A stretch of DNA of 64,000 nt from Raphanus sativus (Eukaryota > Streptophyta > Magnoliopsida > Brassicales > Brassicaceae): NCBI RefSeq assembly GCF_000801105.2, contig NC_079511.1:23335792-23399791 (forward strand), written 5' to 3'. The notes beneath the pieces were generated by a model. It was not told where the DNA came from, ran no database searches, and was given only the letters and a program-made list of their open reading frames with translations. The position numbers were made by a program, and so were the translations under genes. Within the stretch, counting starts at the first letter, position 1. Every line of letters starts with the position of its first letter. This document shows, one piece after another, positions 1 through 10,970 of this stretch.

Positions 1-1336
1 TTAGCACATAACAAGTACATCTTCAAAAGCTTCATAATACTAATAACATAATTCCCAAGAATCACATTATGGGTTGTTCTGATGTTTGTGCAACAGATCA
101 CTTTTGTTCATCGCAACACAAAGATACATATACAAAATACTTATCAAAACATTGTATTTTCGAATGTGATGTTAAGCTTTACCGGACATGAATTATAGAA
201 AGACTATCAGATAATGAAAACAAAGGCTGAAAATTTCAATCACAACTTGGACTTGAGATGTTGATTTATATACCACCTTATTTGCACTACTGGAGTAAAG
301 AAAACTTTATGAAACTAAAACAGAAAATATATTATATTCAATTGGTTTTACAAATATACACTTGTTCATAAATATTAAAAATACATTAATAAATGTATCA
401 TTTTGTGACTATCAGTTTTTAATAAAGTTAAACTAATCTTAATTAATTTAATTATTTTTTAAAAAAAAAATTCTTATACTAAAAATTATAGAAAACAGGA
501 AATTTTGATTTTTGTGAAATAAATTTTTCCAAAAGATGTATCATTGTGGAAATGAAATAATAAATATATAGGATCGGAAATCCATGCTTTCCAACTTTTT
601 CCAAAAGATTTATCATTGTAAAAAATTGGTCCCATGCTGGTATTGAACTCGAAGAAAATATTATCTTCATCAAATATGAAAAAAAAAATTTACCAAAAAA
701 AGAAAGTAAACTAAGTTCCAACAGGAACAAAATTGATATGGACGCTCCAAGGACCAGCACAGGGTGTGTACTGGAATGTTCACACGTTACAACTTTCATT
801 CACTACAAAATCGCCGACCAATTGAATGGGCCCAACTTTTGATTTTAAAGCGTTTGACCATATTACGCGGCTCCTTTGAAGATTTTCAGAAATACTCTTT
901 ACACTTGACCTCTCATTTATTTATTTTACATTGATTTCCAACCATATACTAGTAATTTAATTTCTCATTTTCTCTTTGTTTTCTTTTTGTCGTCTCACGA
1001 GTAACAACACTGTCGGGACAAATCAATTCCTTCTATTCGTGCGCAGTCAGAATAAAGGAATTACAAAGTCACCATTTATGATTTCTTTGGAAGACTTTTA
1101 AAATGAACAAATATTTCCTTGCTACTAATAAGGGCCCTTCTATGAAAAGAACACTAATCTTTCTGTCTACAAAACAAAACTATCACTATAGATAATAGAT
1201 GATAATTTTGTTCATGTGACATATCAAGACCAAGAAAAGATAACCTACTATTGTTTAACCAGTTCAGATATCAAATTTGTTATACCAGCTCAAATGACGA
1301 TCAGAACAATTGATTCACATGTACAACTTAAAACTA
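1..1336. other. AT-rich intergenic DNA, no gene seen
   Basis: I see no coding region, RNA gene or element boundary here. Short open frames are interrupted and have no recognisable motifs. The stretch ends at the target site (tatga) of the first LTR retrotransposon. Confidence 0.6.
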
Positions 1337-1341
1337 TATGA

Positions 1342-1963
1342 TGTTGATGTAAAATGTCAACCCTGAAGTAGTCGCTGACGTAGTTGCTGAAGGAGACGTT
1401 TTGTAGAGTGATGAAGACCATGTGGAGTCGAGATGCTGAGCTGGAGTCAACAGACTTGGACAGCAAGAGAGTATCTTGAAGATATGGAAAGAGGAATAAA
1501 CTTGAGAAGCAAGTTTATGATTTAAATTTAAAGAAATAAGTGCATTCCAAGAAAAGGAAAGTTGCACTTATTGTTATGGAAGATGTCCATATTCATGTTG
1601 CCTTGGAAACTAGGTTTCAGGAACGTGGGGAATAATATAAAATAGCTATGGAGTCGTCTGTATGAAGACAGAGACACAAAGGCTGAGTTTATAGAGAGAG
1701 AGAGAAGCTCTTGGAAGTGTTCTGAGTTGTGCTGAAGCAGTAACTGAAGTACTTGACGTAGGAGATATATAAGCGGTGTAGCTTAGGAATCTTTCAGTAG
1801 CGTGTGTTAGGGTGTTAACACTAGACGTGTAAAAGCTGAATTAAGCAGATCTTGTAATAGATTGTTTAAAGAAGATTCTAATAAAGCATAGTGGTTGCTT
1901 GTTTTGTTGTGTCTCTCGGTTTATTTTCTGCAGTACTATTGGGGTGCCCCTTTTGTTCCAACA
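1342..1963 (+). repeat. 5' LTR of the gag-only element
   Basis: This is the left 622-bp terminal repeat, TGTTG...CAACA. A TATA-like motif (atatataag) lies near 1765-1773 and should set the R start roughly 30 bp downstream. The remaining LTR would then hold R and U5. The short motif ctaataaag near 1877 could be a polyadenylation signal. Confidence 0.9.
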
Positions 1964-1965
1964 AG

Positions 1966-1977
1966 TGGTATCAGAGC
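1966..1977 (+). promoter_or_regulatory. Primer binding site, initiator tRNA-Met
   Basis: TGGTATCAGAGC lies two bases after the 5' LTR. It is the standard plant Ty1/copia primer site, complementary to the 3' end of initiator tRNA-Met, and fixes the element's orientation as plus. Confidence 0.9.
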
Positions 1978-2049
1978 GGGTCACCTAAGTTACTGGTGAG
2001 GATCCCGAAGGCAAGAGGAAAGAAGGGAAGATAAAGTACAGCAGAAAGC

Positions 2050-3975
2050 ATGGTGGTTGAGTTTATGCTAGATCCAGAACAATATGGGCACTGGAAAGCA
2101 AAGATGAAGGCAAGCTTACAAAGTATTGATATGGATGTTTGGGCATCAGTAGAAGATGGCTATGAAGTTCCCAAGACAGTAGATAAAGATGGTGTTATGG
2201 TCAACAAACCATTGGCTAAATGGACAAAGCGTGAGAAGGATATGTCAAGGCATAATGCAAAAGCTTTATTTGGTATTTTTACATCAGTCACAAAGAAGCA
2301 GCTAGATCTTATTCAAGGATGCAAGAATGCAAAAGAGGCGTGGGATATTCTGCAATTACACTTTGAAGGAACTGAGAAGGTTAAGAGCTTAAGGATGGAT
2401 TTTCTCAAATCAAAATTTGAGAACTTGAAGATGAAAGAACATGAATCTGTATCAGATTTTAGTTCTCAACTCAGTGGGTTAGCACAAGAGGCTCGTGTTC
2501 TGGGCATGGAATACAAGGACAAGAAACTGGTGAAGAAGTTTTTAAGGTGTCTACCAGAAAGATTCACAGCTTATAAGGCAGCAATGTTTGTGTCTCTTGA
2601 CATAGATAAATTCAGCTTTCATGAAGTTGTAGGGATGTTAAAAGCTCATGAGATGGAGCTTGATGACGTGGGGAATCATACTGAAGTGAATTTGGCAGTT
2701 GATGAAACAACAAGTCAAAAATCAGAGAATGAAGATGAGGTGATCAAGATGATTCGCGTGCTTCACCAAGTACTACAGGAAATGATAAAGTGGCAAGGAC
2801 ATGAGAAAGTTGGTTTGAGAAAGCGAAGACATGAAGCTGGCGAGCAATGTGTCAATACAGAGGTGCAATGTTACAAATGCAGAGGATATGGGCACTTCAA
2901 AAGGGAGTGTCCAACTTTCAAGAGACTAAGATTCAAAAGCTTCGAGGGTAATGAATTTGGTAATGCTCAGAAGAAATGTGACAATTTACTGAAGCAAAAG
3001 AATAACAGTGACGTCAAGAATGAATCTGATATTGATTCAGATGATAGTGAAGAGTTGAACAACTTGGTGGCGTTTACTACTTTTGAGTCTGGTTCTAAGA
3101 CGAAATCTGCGGCAGGATCTGCATCAGCATCTGTGACAGGGGCTTCATATGGAAGTGATGATGATGATGGGGATTTTGATCTTGCTGAGAAGTCTGGAAA
3201 ACTGTATGAGAATTGGCTCAAACAAGTTGAGGCGAATTCAAAGTTGACAAAGGAGAAGGTCAAGCTAGAAGCTCAAGTTGCTGAAGCACTTAAGTATGCT
3301 TCAGAGAAAGAAGAAGAAGCACGACATATTAGTGCTCAACTTGCAGAGACTCAGAAGGGTTTGAGGATGCTGAATGGTGGGACGAAGCAGCTAGATCATC
3401 TTCTCAGTATTGGAAAAAGTGATCGATGTGGCATTGGATATCAAGGAGAAAGTTCTACAGCTAAAGGTATTTTTGTATCAGCAGGAAAAACTGAGGTTTT
3501 AGCTACGTCTGCTACAAGACCAGGGGTTAAAGTGTCTGCAAAAAAGACATCCAATGGAAAGACTACAATGAAGACTGTAACTGATGTGAAGAACACGACT
3601 GCTACACGTACTGCTACGACAACTGCTACGGTGACTGCTCTAGAGAGAGTTTCTAGATTGAAGAGTGCAACTCAACGGAAGTTTCGGCCTGTTTGTCATC
3701 ATTGTGGTGTTATTGGGCACATTAGGTCAAGGTGTTACAAGTTATTGAGGGAGAAGAACCAAACGGTGCAAGCTTATGGTATGAGGAGACATGGTCCTAT
3801 ATGTTATTCTTGTGGAGTTCAAGGACATATTCGACGTGAGTGTTTCAAGTCTGTTCAAAGGGCTAATCATGGAGGATTTGGGCTCAGGAATAAGTGGTCT
3901 AGGAGATTTGATCACTATGGAGATGGTGGAATGAGATTTTCTCCTTACTTTGGAGGATATAAATCTTCATATTAG
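2050..3975 (+). CDS. Gag polyprotein with three CCHC zinc knuckles, SIRE-like
   Basis: The 641-residue protein is the structural Gag that would package element RNA in cytoplasmic virus-like particles. The N-terminus has a DUF4219-like segment (YGHWKAKM) and then a UBN2-type gag core to about residue 210. CCHC knuckles start near residues 274 (CYKCRGYGHFKREC), 549 (CHHCGVIGHIRSRC) and 585 (CYSCGVQGHIRREC). A Lys/Glu-rich, probably coiled-coil region spans about 380-450 and is followed by LLSIGKSDRCGIGYQGE, which resembles the end of SIRE Gag. The two distal knuckles correspond to the region just before protease in full SIRE elements, and the ORF ends there. The frame is intact. The first ATG lies 72 bp after the primer site and is the likely start. 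No enzyme domain follows before the 3' LTR. Confidence 0.88.
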   Translation: MVVEFMLDPEQYGHWKAKMKASLQSIDMDVWASVEDGYEVPKTVDKDGVMVNKPLAKWTKREKDMSRHNAKALFGIFTSVTKKQLDLIQGCKNAKEAWDILQLHFEGTEKVKSLRMDFLKSKFENLKMKEHESVSDFSSQLSGLAQEARVLGMEYKDKKLVKKFLRCLPERFTAYKAAMFVSLDIDKFSFHEVVGMLKAHEMELDDVGNHTEVNLAVDETTSQKSENEDEVIKMIRVLHQVLQEMIKWQGHEKVGLRKRRHEAGEQCVNTEVQCYKCRGYGHFKRECPTFKRLRFKSFEGNEFGNAQKKCDNLLKQKNNSDVKNESDIDSDDSEELNNLVAFTTFESGSKTKSAAGSASASVTGASYGSDDDDGDFDLAEKSGKLYENWLKQVEANSKLTKEKVKLEAQVAEALKYASEKEEEARHISAQLAETQKGLRMLNGGTKQLDHLLSIGKSDRCGIGYQGESSTAKGIFVSAGKTEVLATSATRPGVKVSAKKTSNGKTTMKTVTDVKNTTATRTATTTATVTALERVSRLKSATQRKFRPVCHHCGVIGHIRSRCYKLLREKNQTVQAYGMRRHGPICYSCGVQGHIRRECFKSVQRANHGGFGLRNKWSRRFDHYGDGGMRFSPYFGGYKSSY

Positions 3976-3977
3976 TT

Positions 3978-4783
3978 TTTGACCATGATGTGACTCATAG
4001 GGGGAGAATGAAGACGTGGTTTTCTATCTAGAGGTGATGAGTTCACATACATAGTCAAAAAGGGGGAGATAAGTATTAGTTCGCGGAGTACTACAGGAGG
4101 TAGTACGTAACATGTTACATGAAGCTGGAGTTATATTAGAGTACGTGTGTTGATTGCCTGAGCTTGAAAAATGAAAGAAGATACGTGCCTTATGAGAAAT
4201 ATAGACCTCGTAGAATAAAGAGAGAGGTTTCCTTAGTGTGTGTTACTGCTTGGTGTCGAAGCAGTGTTTGAAGTAGTTCATAATGGAGTCTGATGTGGAC
4301 TAAGTTTTATGGCATTGGAGTTGACGTTTTGTGTGGTGGAGTTAGCCATCGTGTGGTGCTCGTGGTGAGCGTGTGGTGCGTTGAAGATAACGTGCTCTTA
4401 ATGTCACTGGTGTAGTACTTGGTGCTGACGTACTTGGTAAAGTACTTCTGAGAAGTGGACAAGATTGAAGCATAGACTCAGGGGGAGTTTGTCTATAAGG
4501 CTTGACATTTAAGCATCTGTGTTTTAGCTTAGTATGCAATCAAGCAGGGGGAGAATGGTGACGTTCTGGTACAAGGAGTGCATATCTCCTGAGGGAGAAG
4601 AGTATGGTGGATGACGTCTTGATGTAGATTGTGCTTATCTCATGGGGGAGAAAAGCATGGTGTGGTGCACATCCCGTGAGGGAGAAAAGCACAATTAGCA
4701 TGGAAGCTTCCAGGTGGGAAACATGGTTGTTGAACCAGAACAGTATTGTGCTTGATTGGCACACAAAGCTAAAAGGGGGAGAT
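3978..4783 (+). other. Long untranslated region with repeated purine tracts
   Basis: About 800 bp between gag and the 3' LTR has no long plus-strand ORF. It repeats purine blocks of the type GGGGGAGA near 3999, 4057, 4478, 4545, 4590, 4643, 4678 and 4775. The last (4771-4783, aaaagggggagat) abuts the 3' LTR and is the expected polypurine tract. The upstream copies may be duplicated or decoy tracts. Confidence 0.7.
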
Positions 4784-5405
4784 TGTTGATGTAAAATGTC
4801 AACCCTGAAGTAGTCGCTGACGTAGTTGCTGAAGAAGACGTCTTGTAGAGTGATGAAGACCATGTGGAGTCGAGATGCTGAGTTGGAGTCAACAGACTTG
4901 GACAGAAAGAGAGTATCTTGAAGATATGGAAAGAGGAATAAACTTGAGAAGCAAGTTTATGATTTAAAGGAAAAGAAATAAGTGCATTCCAAGAAAAGGA
5001 AAGTTGCACTTATTGTTATGGAAGATGTTCATATTCATGTTGCCTTGGAAATTAGGTTTCAGGAACGTGGGGAATAATATAAAATAGCTATGGAGTCGTC
5101 TGTATGAAGACAGAGACACAAAGGCTGAATTTATAGAGAGAGAGAGAAGCTCTTGGAAGTGTTCTGAGTTGTGCTGAAGCAGTGACTGAAGTACTTGACG
5201 TAGGAGATATATAAGCGGTGTAGCTTAGGAATCTTTCAGTAGCGTGTGTTAGGGTGTTAACACTAGACGTGTAAAAGCTGAATTAAGCAGATCTTGTAAT
5301 AGATTGTTTAAAGAAGATTCTAGTAAAGCATAGTGGTTGCTTGTTTTGTTGTGTCTCTCGGTTTATTTTCTGCATTACTATTGGGGTGCCCCTTTTGTTC
5401 CAACA
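4784..5405 (+). repeat. 3' LTR of the gag-only element
   Basis: The right 622-bp repeat is the same length as the left copy, with about 13 substitutions and no visible indels. It is followed by the tatga target duplication. Confidence 0.9.
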
Positions 5406-5524
5406 TATGATTGGGTTGTTACCCAAAGATATCTCTCACTTAAATAAGAATCTTACAAATCCAAAAAAGAAAGCAGAAAACACACATTTTTGCCAATTTC
5501 TACACTCGTGCTTTGTCTATTCTT

Positions 5525-5820
5525 TGTAGAATCAAGAACACCAAGTAGAAACAAGAACAACAAGTAAACCGATATTAAGAAATAACTCTTCTTTTATTGC
5601 TTTAGAAAACTGACTCAAAAACTAAAGCTCTCAATCACAAATCACTTATCTATTACCACACATTGGTATCTCTATTTATAGCCAAACATAAGTCCTAATC
5701 ATAAGACACAAAGGATGTTTAGATAACTCCTAAACACCAAGGACTTTACTATTTCCTATTCTATAACTCAGTAGGAAATAGATAGCTTTATCTTCAAGCT
5801 ATTTCAAGCTTATCTCAACA
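5525..5820 (-). repeat. 3' LTR of the copia element
   Basis: This 296-bp terminal repeat is downstream on the minus strand. Before the frameshift in RNase H, the polyprotein frame would have ended just inside this LTR. Confidence 0.92.
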
Positions 5821-5959
5821 TTCTCCTCCTTAAGCTTGAAATCATTTCTTGTCACCTCGTACATTCCAATGAGCTCCTTCATCTCCTTAAATTTGATTCT
5901 TCCTAAAGCCTTTGTTAGGATATCTGCTTTCTGTTGACTCCCCGCTATGTGCTCCACGT

Positions 5960-8900
5960 TTACTTGCCCTTTCTCAACACTCTCTCGTATAAAATGAAAC
6001 CTCGAATGTATATGTTTGCTTCTCCCGTGAATACTGGATTTCTAGTAAGGGCTATGGCTGATTGATTATCAATCCTTATGGTTACCTTCACGACTGGTTC
6101 TCCTAAGATTTCGCCAAGTAGTTCCTGTAACCATATAGCTTGTTTAGCTGCCTCTGTACCTGCCATAAACTCAGCCTCACAAGATGAGAGTGCAACCGTT
6201 TCTTGCTTTTGTGAACACCACGTGATCATGCTATCATTTAAGTAGAAGATGTGGCCAGTGATGCTCTTCCCGTCGTCCAAGTCTGTGTTGTAAGATGAAT
6301 CACTATATCCCACAAGTCTTGGTATACTCGGAGTTGATCGCTTGTATATCAGTCCAAGACCAGTGGTCCCTTTAAGGTATCTCAAACATTGCTTCATTGC
6401 CGCCCCGTGTGATACTTTTGGATGAGACATGTAGCGACTAAGTACTCCCACTACATAGGACAAGTCTGGTCTCGTGTGAAGTAAGTACCTAAGACATCCC
6501 ACACTCTTCCTGTATCGTGTAGCATCTATGTCCTTCTCGTTGTCTGAGCGACAAAGCTTCAAACCTGCCTCCATTGGTGTATGAGTCATATTGCAATCTT
6601 TCATTCCACTTTCTTCAAGAATCTTCATTGCATACCTTGTTTGGTTCAAGGTTATTCCTCCATCGAACTGTTTGACTTCTATTCCAAGATAATAGCTAAG
6701 CTTTCCAAGATTACTCATGTCGAACTTAGAAGCCATCTCAGTTTTGAATGTCTCAATGACATTCTCACTTGATCCTGTAACAAACAGATCGTCTACGTAT
6801 ACTGCAACCACCAATAGATGAACGCTCACACTCTTCCTGTAGACGGAGGGCTCTTTTGAACATTTATAAAATCCAAGCTCGAGTAGTATCTGATTCAATT
6901 TATGATTCCAGGCTCTTGGTGCCTGTCTTAAACCGTATAAAGCTTTGTTAAGTTTGTATACTTTTCTCTCACTACCTTTCACTTCAAAACCAACTGGTTG
7001 TGTCACGTATACGGTTTCCTTTAACTCCCCATGTAAGAAAGCAGTTTTCACGTCGAGATGGTGCACTCCCCATCCCCTTGCTGCTGCCATTCCAACTAGT
7101 AGTCTTACTGTCTCAAGTCGTGCCACAGGAGCAAATACTTCTTCAAAATCTATCCCATACTGTTGAACGTATCCTTTAGCTACCAAGCGTGCTTTAAACT
7201 TATTAATCGATCCATCTGAATTACGTTTGATCTTAAAGATCCAACGTAGTCCAATTGGTTTTACACCATATGGAAGATCAACCAAATCCCAGACTCTATT
7301 CTTTTCTATGCTTGCTATCTCGTCTTTGCAAGCTGCTATCCATTCTTCACGTTCGCTTGCTTCTTCAAAGTTGATTGGTTCGTTGTTTAAGTTTAACAGT
7401 AGTAATTCTCCTTCTTCCTCAGCAACCATGACATAGTCTTCAAGATACTTCGGTTTTATGCTCTGTCTCTCGCTTCTTTTTAACTCTGTCGTCTCATCTT
7501 TAGACTCAGATCCTTCAGTGGTTTCATCAGTTTGATGCTCTGTTTTAATCTCTGTTTTGCTCTGTTCTGTAAGTTGCTCTGTTTTACTCTGTTCTTCAAG
7601 TCGAGATGTAATCTGCTGAACTCCATGATTTCCGAACTCTCCCAAATCAACTATAAAATCTTCTTTCAACTCCTTGTCCTTTTCGCTCCATTTCCAGCCT
7701 TTTGTTTCATCAAACACTACATCCCGACTCACACTTATTCTCTTTGTCTCTGGATTCAACATTCGATAAGCCTTTGATCCCGGCTCCGTTCCGAGATGAA
7801 CAAGTACACAGGCTCTATCCTCTAATTTCTTCAGTTGTGGTTTCACAATCTTCGCATATCCGATGCAACCAAAAATACGCAGGTGACTAATGTTTGGTTT
7901 CTTCTCTCGATAGACCTCGTATGGAGTCATGTCCTTCAACGCTCTAGTTGTGATTCTGTTTATTAGATATGTGGCGTGTCGTACGGCTTCTCCCCATAGA
8001 TAATTAGGCATATGCATATGCTTTAGTAAGCTCCTCGTCATCTCTATTAAAGTCCGATTCTTTCTCTCGACTACTCCGTTCTGCTGCGGCGTATAAGGAG
8101 CCGTGAGATGTCTTCTGATACCTGCAACTTCACAGTAATCATTGAACTCTCTGGACACGAATTCTCCACCTCTATCAGTCCTAAAGGTCATTATTTTTTC
8201 TCCTGTCTCCTTCTCTACTACTTCTCTCAACCGTTTAAACTTTTGAAACGCCTCATTCTTCTCTTTCAACAAGATAGTCCACATATATCTTGAGTAGTCA
8301 TCAATCACGACAAAGATATACTTACTTCCTCCTGCTGCACAAGGGTTTATAGGACCGCAGAGATCTCCGTGTAAGAGCTGGAGTGCTTTATCTGCTCGAT
8401 AGCTAGTGGCTTGAGGGAATGTTTGCCTTGCTTGTTTCCCAAGCATACAACTAGAACAGACTTCGCTGATGACACTTATGTTTGGAACGCCTGTCACAAG
8501 TTCCTTTTGAATCATTGCTTTCATAGTTGCAAGGTTTACATGCCCCAATCTTGCGTGCCACTGATTTGACTCGTTTATCTCTGTTAGGTAGGATTGCTCG
8601 ATGTCTCTGATTCCCAAACGGACCTTGTATAGCCTGTTTCTTCGTCTTTGTGCACGAACTAGTAACTTACCTTGCTGATCATGCATGGTTAGATTATCAC
8701 CTTTGAGCCTTATATCACAACCAGCTTCTGTAGCTTGACCTAAGCTTATTATGTTACTCCTTAAATCTGGTATGTAGTACACATCCGTCATCTTTCTTGG
8801 CTCACCATTCATGTCTGTGAAGCTTATAGTTCCTTTTCCTCTTATGTCGATCCTTGAGTCGTCTCCGAATCTTACCTTCCCTGTGATGGCACTGTCTAGC

Positions 8901-9952
8901 AACGAAAAATATCTCTTGTCACCCGTCATATGGTTGCTTGCTCCATTATCTAGGTACCAAACATCCTCGTTTCTCTCATGTTTCTCTGGTACACAGTTTT
9001 TCTCATTAAGATAGACTTCTTCGTGCATCATAAGCTCATCCGCATTATGTGTCTCACTGTTATTCTCTTGAGCTTCTTGTAATTTCAACAAACGGTCTGG
9101 ACAATCACTCGCATAGTGACCAACCTTGTCGCATCGATAGCAAGTAATACTACTTGGATCTCTTGTCCAGTTGTTACGACCTCTTCCTCGTCCTCTGTTA
9201 TAGTATGATCTTCCTCCTCGTCCTCTGTTTCTGTTGTAGTCTCGATTATAGTCTCTGTTGGACTCTCTCCCATAGTCTCTTCGTTGATCTTGACCTTGTT
9301 GATGCCCTTCGTTGTTTGTGTACATAAGTTTGGTTTGATCATCACGTGATTCATCCTCATCTCGTATACGCTCTTCGTATGCTTTCATCCTTCCTACTAT
9401 ATCTTCATAACCTGTTTTGTTTAGATCCAACATCTGCTCGAGAGACGCCACCATGTGAATATATTTTCTGCGCGGGAGTGATGACAAGAATTTCTTTACG
9501 AGCTTAGGTTCTTCAATAACCACTCCTAATGCCGAGGACTTTGATGATATCTCAGAAATCTTTCCACTAAAGTCATCTATGGTCTCATCATCTTTCATCC
9601 TGAGTCTATCAAATTCAGACATTAAGGTACACAATCTTGCTTCTTTAACTCTTTCTGCACCTACATGCCGTGCCTTGATCGCTTCCCATACCTTCTTTGC
9701 TGTAGTAAGTTCTCCAAATTGTAGAATCATTGATTCTGGTATAGATTGAAACAGCAAAGCTTTGGCCATTGCATTCTTATCTCCCTTAGCTGCGTCTTCT
9801 TCTTCTACCACCTCCCAAACCTTATGTACTTCTAATGCAAGCTTCATCCTTATACTCCAAACTGTATAGTTTGTGTTGCTCAACATTGGGCACTTAATTG
9901 TGCTCGGACCTCCATCTTTTATAGCCTCCGGAGAGGTCACAAGTTCACCCAT
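5960..9952 (-). CDS. Ty1/copia Gag-Pol polyprotein with a C-terminal frameshift
   Basis: The 1,330-residue polyprotein carries Gag (UBN2-like, about residues 20-200), an RGG-rich stretch and a CCHC knuckle [14 protein letters not shown] near 270. Protease follows (DNGASNHM, about 334). The pre-integrase motif is WHARLGHVN near 463. The integrase triad appears as [15 protein letters not shown] and [10 protein letters not shown] (about 527, 588, 622). Reverse transcriptase has YVDD near 1050, and RNase H has SSCEAEF and IDNQSA. After NPVF near plus-strand 6028 a missing base shifts the frame, replacing the conserved tail with about 24 unrelated residues. The tail includes an Asp in the usual ADILTKAL block. 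The start at 9952 is 12 bp past the primer site. Before the lesion it would have made all enzymes for its own transposition. Confidence 0.9.
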   Translation of the reverse strand: MGELVTSPEAIKDGGPSTIKCPMLSNTNYTVWSIRMKLALEVHKVWEVVEEEDAAKGDKNAMAKALLFQSIPESMILQFGELTTAKKVWEAIKARHVGAERVKEARLCTLMSEFDRLRMKDDETIDDFSGKISEISSKSSALGVVIEEPKLVKKFLSSLPRRKYIHMVASLEQMLDLNKTGYEDIVGRMKAYEERIRDEDESRDDQTKLMYTNNEGHQQGQDQRRDYGRESNRDYNRDYNRNRGRGGRSYYNRGRGRGRNNWTRDPSSITCYRCDKVGHYASDCPDRLLKLQEAQENNSETHNADELMMHEEVYLNEKNCVPEKHERNEDVWYLDNGASNHMTGDKRYFSLLDSAITGKVRFGDDSRIDIRGKGTISFTDMNGEPRKMTDVYYIPDLRSNIISLGQATEAGCDIRLKGDNLTMHDQQGKLLVRAQRRRNRLYKVRLGIRDIEQSYLTEINESNQWHARLGHVNLATMKAMIQKELVTGVPNISVISEVCSSCMLGKQARQTFPQATSYRADKALQLLHGDLCGPINPCAAGGSKYIFVVIDDYSRYMWTILLKEKNEAFQKFKRLREVVEKETGEKIMTFRTDRGGEFVSREFNDYCEVAGIRRHLTAPYTPQQNGVVERKNRTLIEMTRSLLKHMHMPNYLWGEAVRHATYLINRITTRALKDMTPYEVYREKKPNISHLRIFGCIGYAKIVKPQLKKLEDRACVLVHLGTEPGSKAYRMLNPETKRISVSRDVVFDETKGWKWSEKDKELKEDFIVDLGEFGNHGVQQITSRLEEQSKTEQLTEQSKTEIKTEHQTDETTEGSESKDETTELKRSERQSIKPKYLEDYVMVAEEEGELLLLNLNNEPINFEEASEREEWIAACKDEIASIEKNRVWDLVDLPYGVKPIGLRWIFKIKRNSDGSINKFKARLVAKGYVQQYGIDFEEVFAPVARLETVRLLVGMAAARGWGVHHLDVKTAFLHGELKETVYVTQPVGFEVKGSERKVYKLNKALYGLRQAPRAWNHKLNQILLELGFYKCSKEPSVYRKSVSVHLLVVAVYVDDLFVTGSSENVIETFKTEMASKFDMSNLGKLSYYLGIEVKQFDGGITLNQTRYAMKILEESGMKDCNMTHTPMEAGLKLCRSDNEKDIDATRYRKSVGCLRYLLHTRPDLSYVVGVLSRYMSHPKVSHGAAMKQCLRYLKGTTGLGLIYKRSTPSIPRLVGYSDSSYNTDLDDGKSITGHIFYLNDSMITWCSQKQETVALSSCEAEFMAGTEAAKQAIWLQELLGEILGEPVVKVTIRIDNQSAIALTRNPVFTGEANIYIRGFILYERVLRKGK

Positions 9953-9964
9953 CTCTTCTTGTTT

Positions 9965-9976
9965 GCTCTGATACCA
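9965..9976 (-). promoter_or_regulatory. Primer binding site of the copia element
   Basis: The plus-strand sequence gctctgatacca is the reverse complement of TGGTATCAGAGC, two bases inside the right LTR. It marks that LTR as the 5' one. Confidence 0.92.
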
Positions 9977-9978
9977 CG

Positions 9979-10274
9979 TGTAGAATCAAGAACACCAAGT
10001 AGAAACAAGAACAACAAGTAAACCGATATTAAGAAATAACTCTTCTTTTATTGCTTTAGAAAACTGACTCAAAAACTAAAGCTCTCAATCACAAATCACT
10101 TATCTATTACCACACATTGGTATCTCTATTTATAGCCTAACATAAGTCCTAATCATAAGACATAAAGGATGTTTAGATAACTCCTAAACACCAAGGACTT
10201 TACTATTTCCTATTCTATAACTCAGTAGGAAATAGATAGCTTTATCTTCAAGCTATTTCAAGCTTATCTCAACA
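9979..10274 (-). repeat. 5' LTR of the copia element
   Basis: This is the promoter-bearing LTR for minus-strand transcription. It is 296 bp long and differs from its partner at two positions (a/t in the tatagcc-aacataag context and c/t in agaca-aaagg). Confidence 0.92.
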
Positions 10275-10337
10275 TTCTTGGTAGAGTTTGATCTTCCTAC
10301 TTTCCGTTCATTCAGTTTCTTGGCTTTCAAGTAAGAA

Positions 10338-10634
10338 ATGACAATAACGAAAAGAAAGATTTCACAGAGATCATTCGATTCCATTGCTGGTGTGACTGTA
10401 ATGCGTAATTGGGAGAACCTAGTTGATACTAACAATGAATCACAAGGTCTTGTAGGGAAAGATGTTGAGTGTGATGATCCTTCAGACCCGGTATCTCACT
10501 GAGAGACTCGTAATCCTCCTGAAGTAGAGAACAAAGAAGATCCGAGCAAAGATGTTGTTGATGAATCAAGTATATTACATAGTAAAGATGATCACTGGAG
10601 CTTTGTCCCCTGTTTAATCTCTCTGAGTGAATGA
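10338..10634 (+). pseudogene. Unrecognised coding-like fragment with an internal stop
   Basis: An ATG at 10338 opens a frame of 54 codons to a TGA at 10500-10502. The same frame stays open for another 43 codons to a TGA at 10632. Composition is coding-like, acidic and Ser/Asp-rich, ending SFVPCLISLSE. I do not recognise the protein. The copia element inserted 63 bp upstream, so this may be the start or an exon of a gene broken by the insertion, or only chance open sequence. Confidence 0.25.
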
Positions 10635-10970
10635 TTCAGTTGTTTTCTACGTCACTCACTCTTGTTAGACAACTCCTTGACTAGTATACATGATGTAATT
10701 GTAATGCGAGACACTAAGATGAATTTATATTTATTTTGCTACAAGTACAAAAATCATTTGCAGAATTTAAAAGACAGTGTGAAATGTAGAAAATGAAAAG
10801 AGAACTTTTTATTTTAAATCTAATTTACAATAACATAAACTCTATAACAATAAGAATACATAGATATTTAAAGCACAGATAACCAATTCACAGTAAAAAA
10901 AAATAAAGGAAAAAATAATTTGAAAGTGATTATAGTGCCGAAACATTCTCGATGATCTCAGATAAGAGAT

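Larger units (their letters stand above)
1342..5405 (+). mobile_element. Complete non-autonomous gag-only LTR retrotransposon, SIRE-like
   Basis: Two 622-bp direct repeats bound this 4,064-bp element. Each begins TGTTG and ends CAACA, and the 5-bp duplication tatga flanks both sides (1337-1341 and 5406-5410). A tRNA-iMet primer site follows the 5' LTR and a purine tract precedes the 3' LTR. By eye the LTRs differ at about 13 positions (around 98% identical), so insertion is fairly recent. The only long ORF encodes Gag. No protease, integrase, reverse transcriptase or RNase H is present, so movement would need enzymes from a partner. The Gag resembles the SIRE/Maximus lineage of Ty1/copia. This matches the class called TR-GAG (terminal repeats with a gag domain). 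The lineage call is from motifs only. Confidence 0.9.
5525..10274 (-). mobile_element. Young, nearly intact Ty1/copia retrotransposon
   Basis: This 4,750-bp minus-strand element has 296-bp LTRs (TGTAG...CAACA) and a 5-bp TSD ttctt at 5520-5524 and 10275-10279. The LTRs differ at only two positions that I can find (about 99.3% identity), so insertion is very recent. The primer site is next to the right LTR and the polypurine tract (ttctcctcctt on the plus strand, 5821-5831) is next to the left LTR. One ORF covers gag, protease, integrase, reverse transcriptase and RNase H in copia order. A single-base lesion near its C-terminus is the only obvious defect. It shares layout and much protein sequence with the degraded element at 61.7-64 kb. 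Confidence 0.93.

Noticed and set aside
2967..3263. 98-codon minus-strand frame inside gag
   Set aside because: Shadow of the sense Gag coding sequence in a compositionally biased acidic region.
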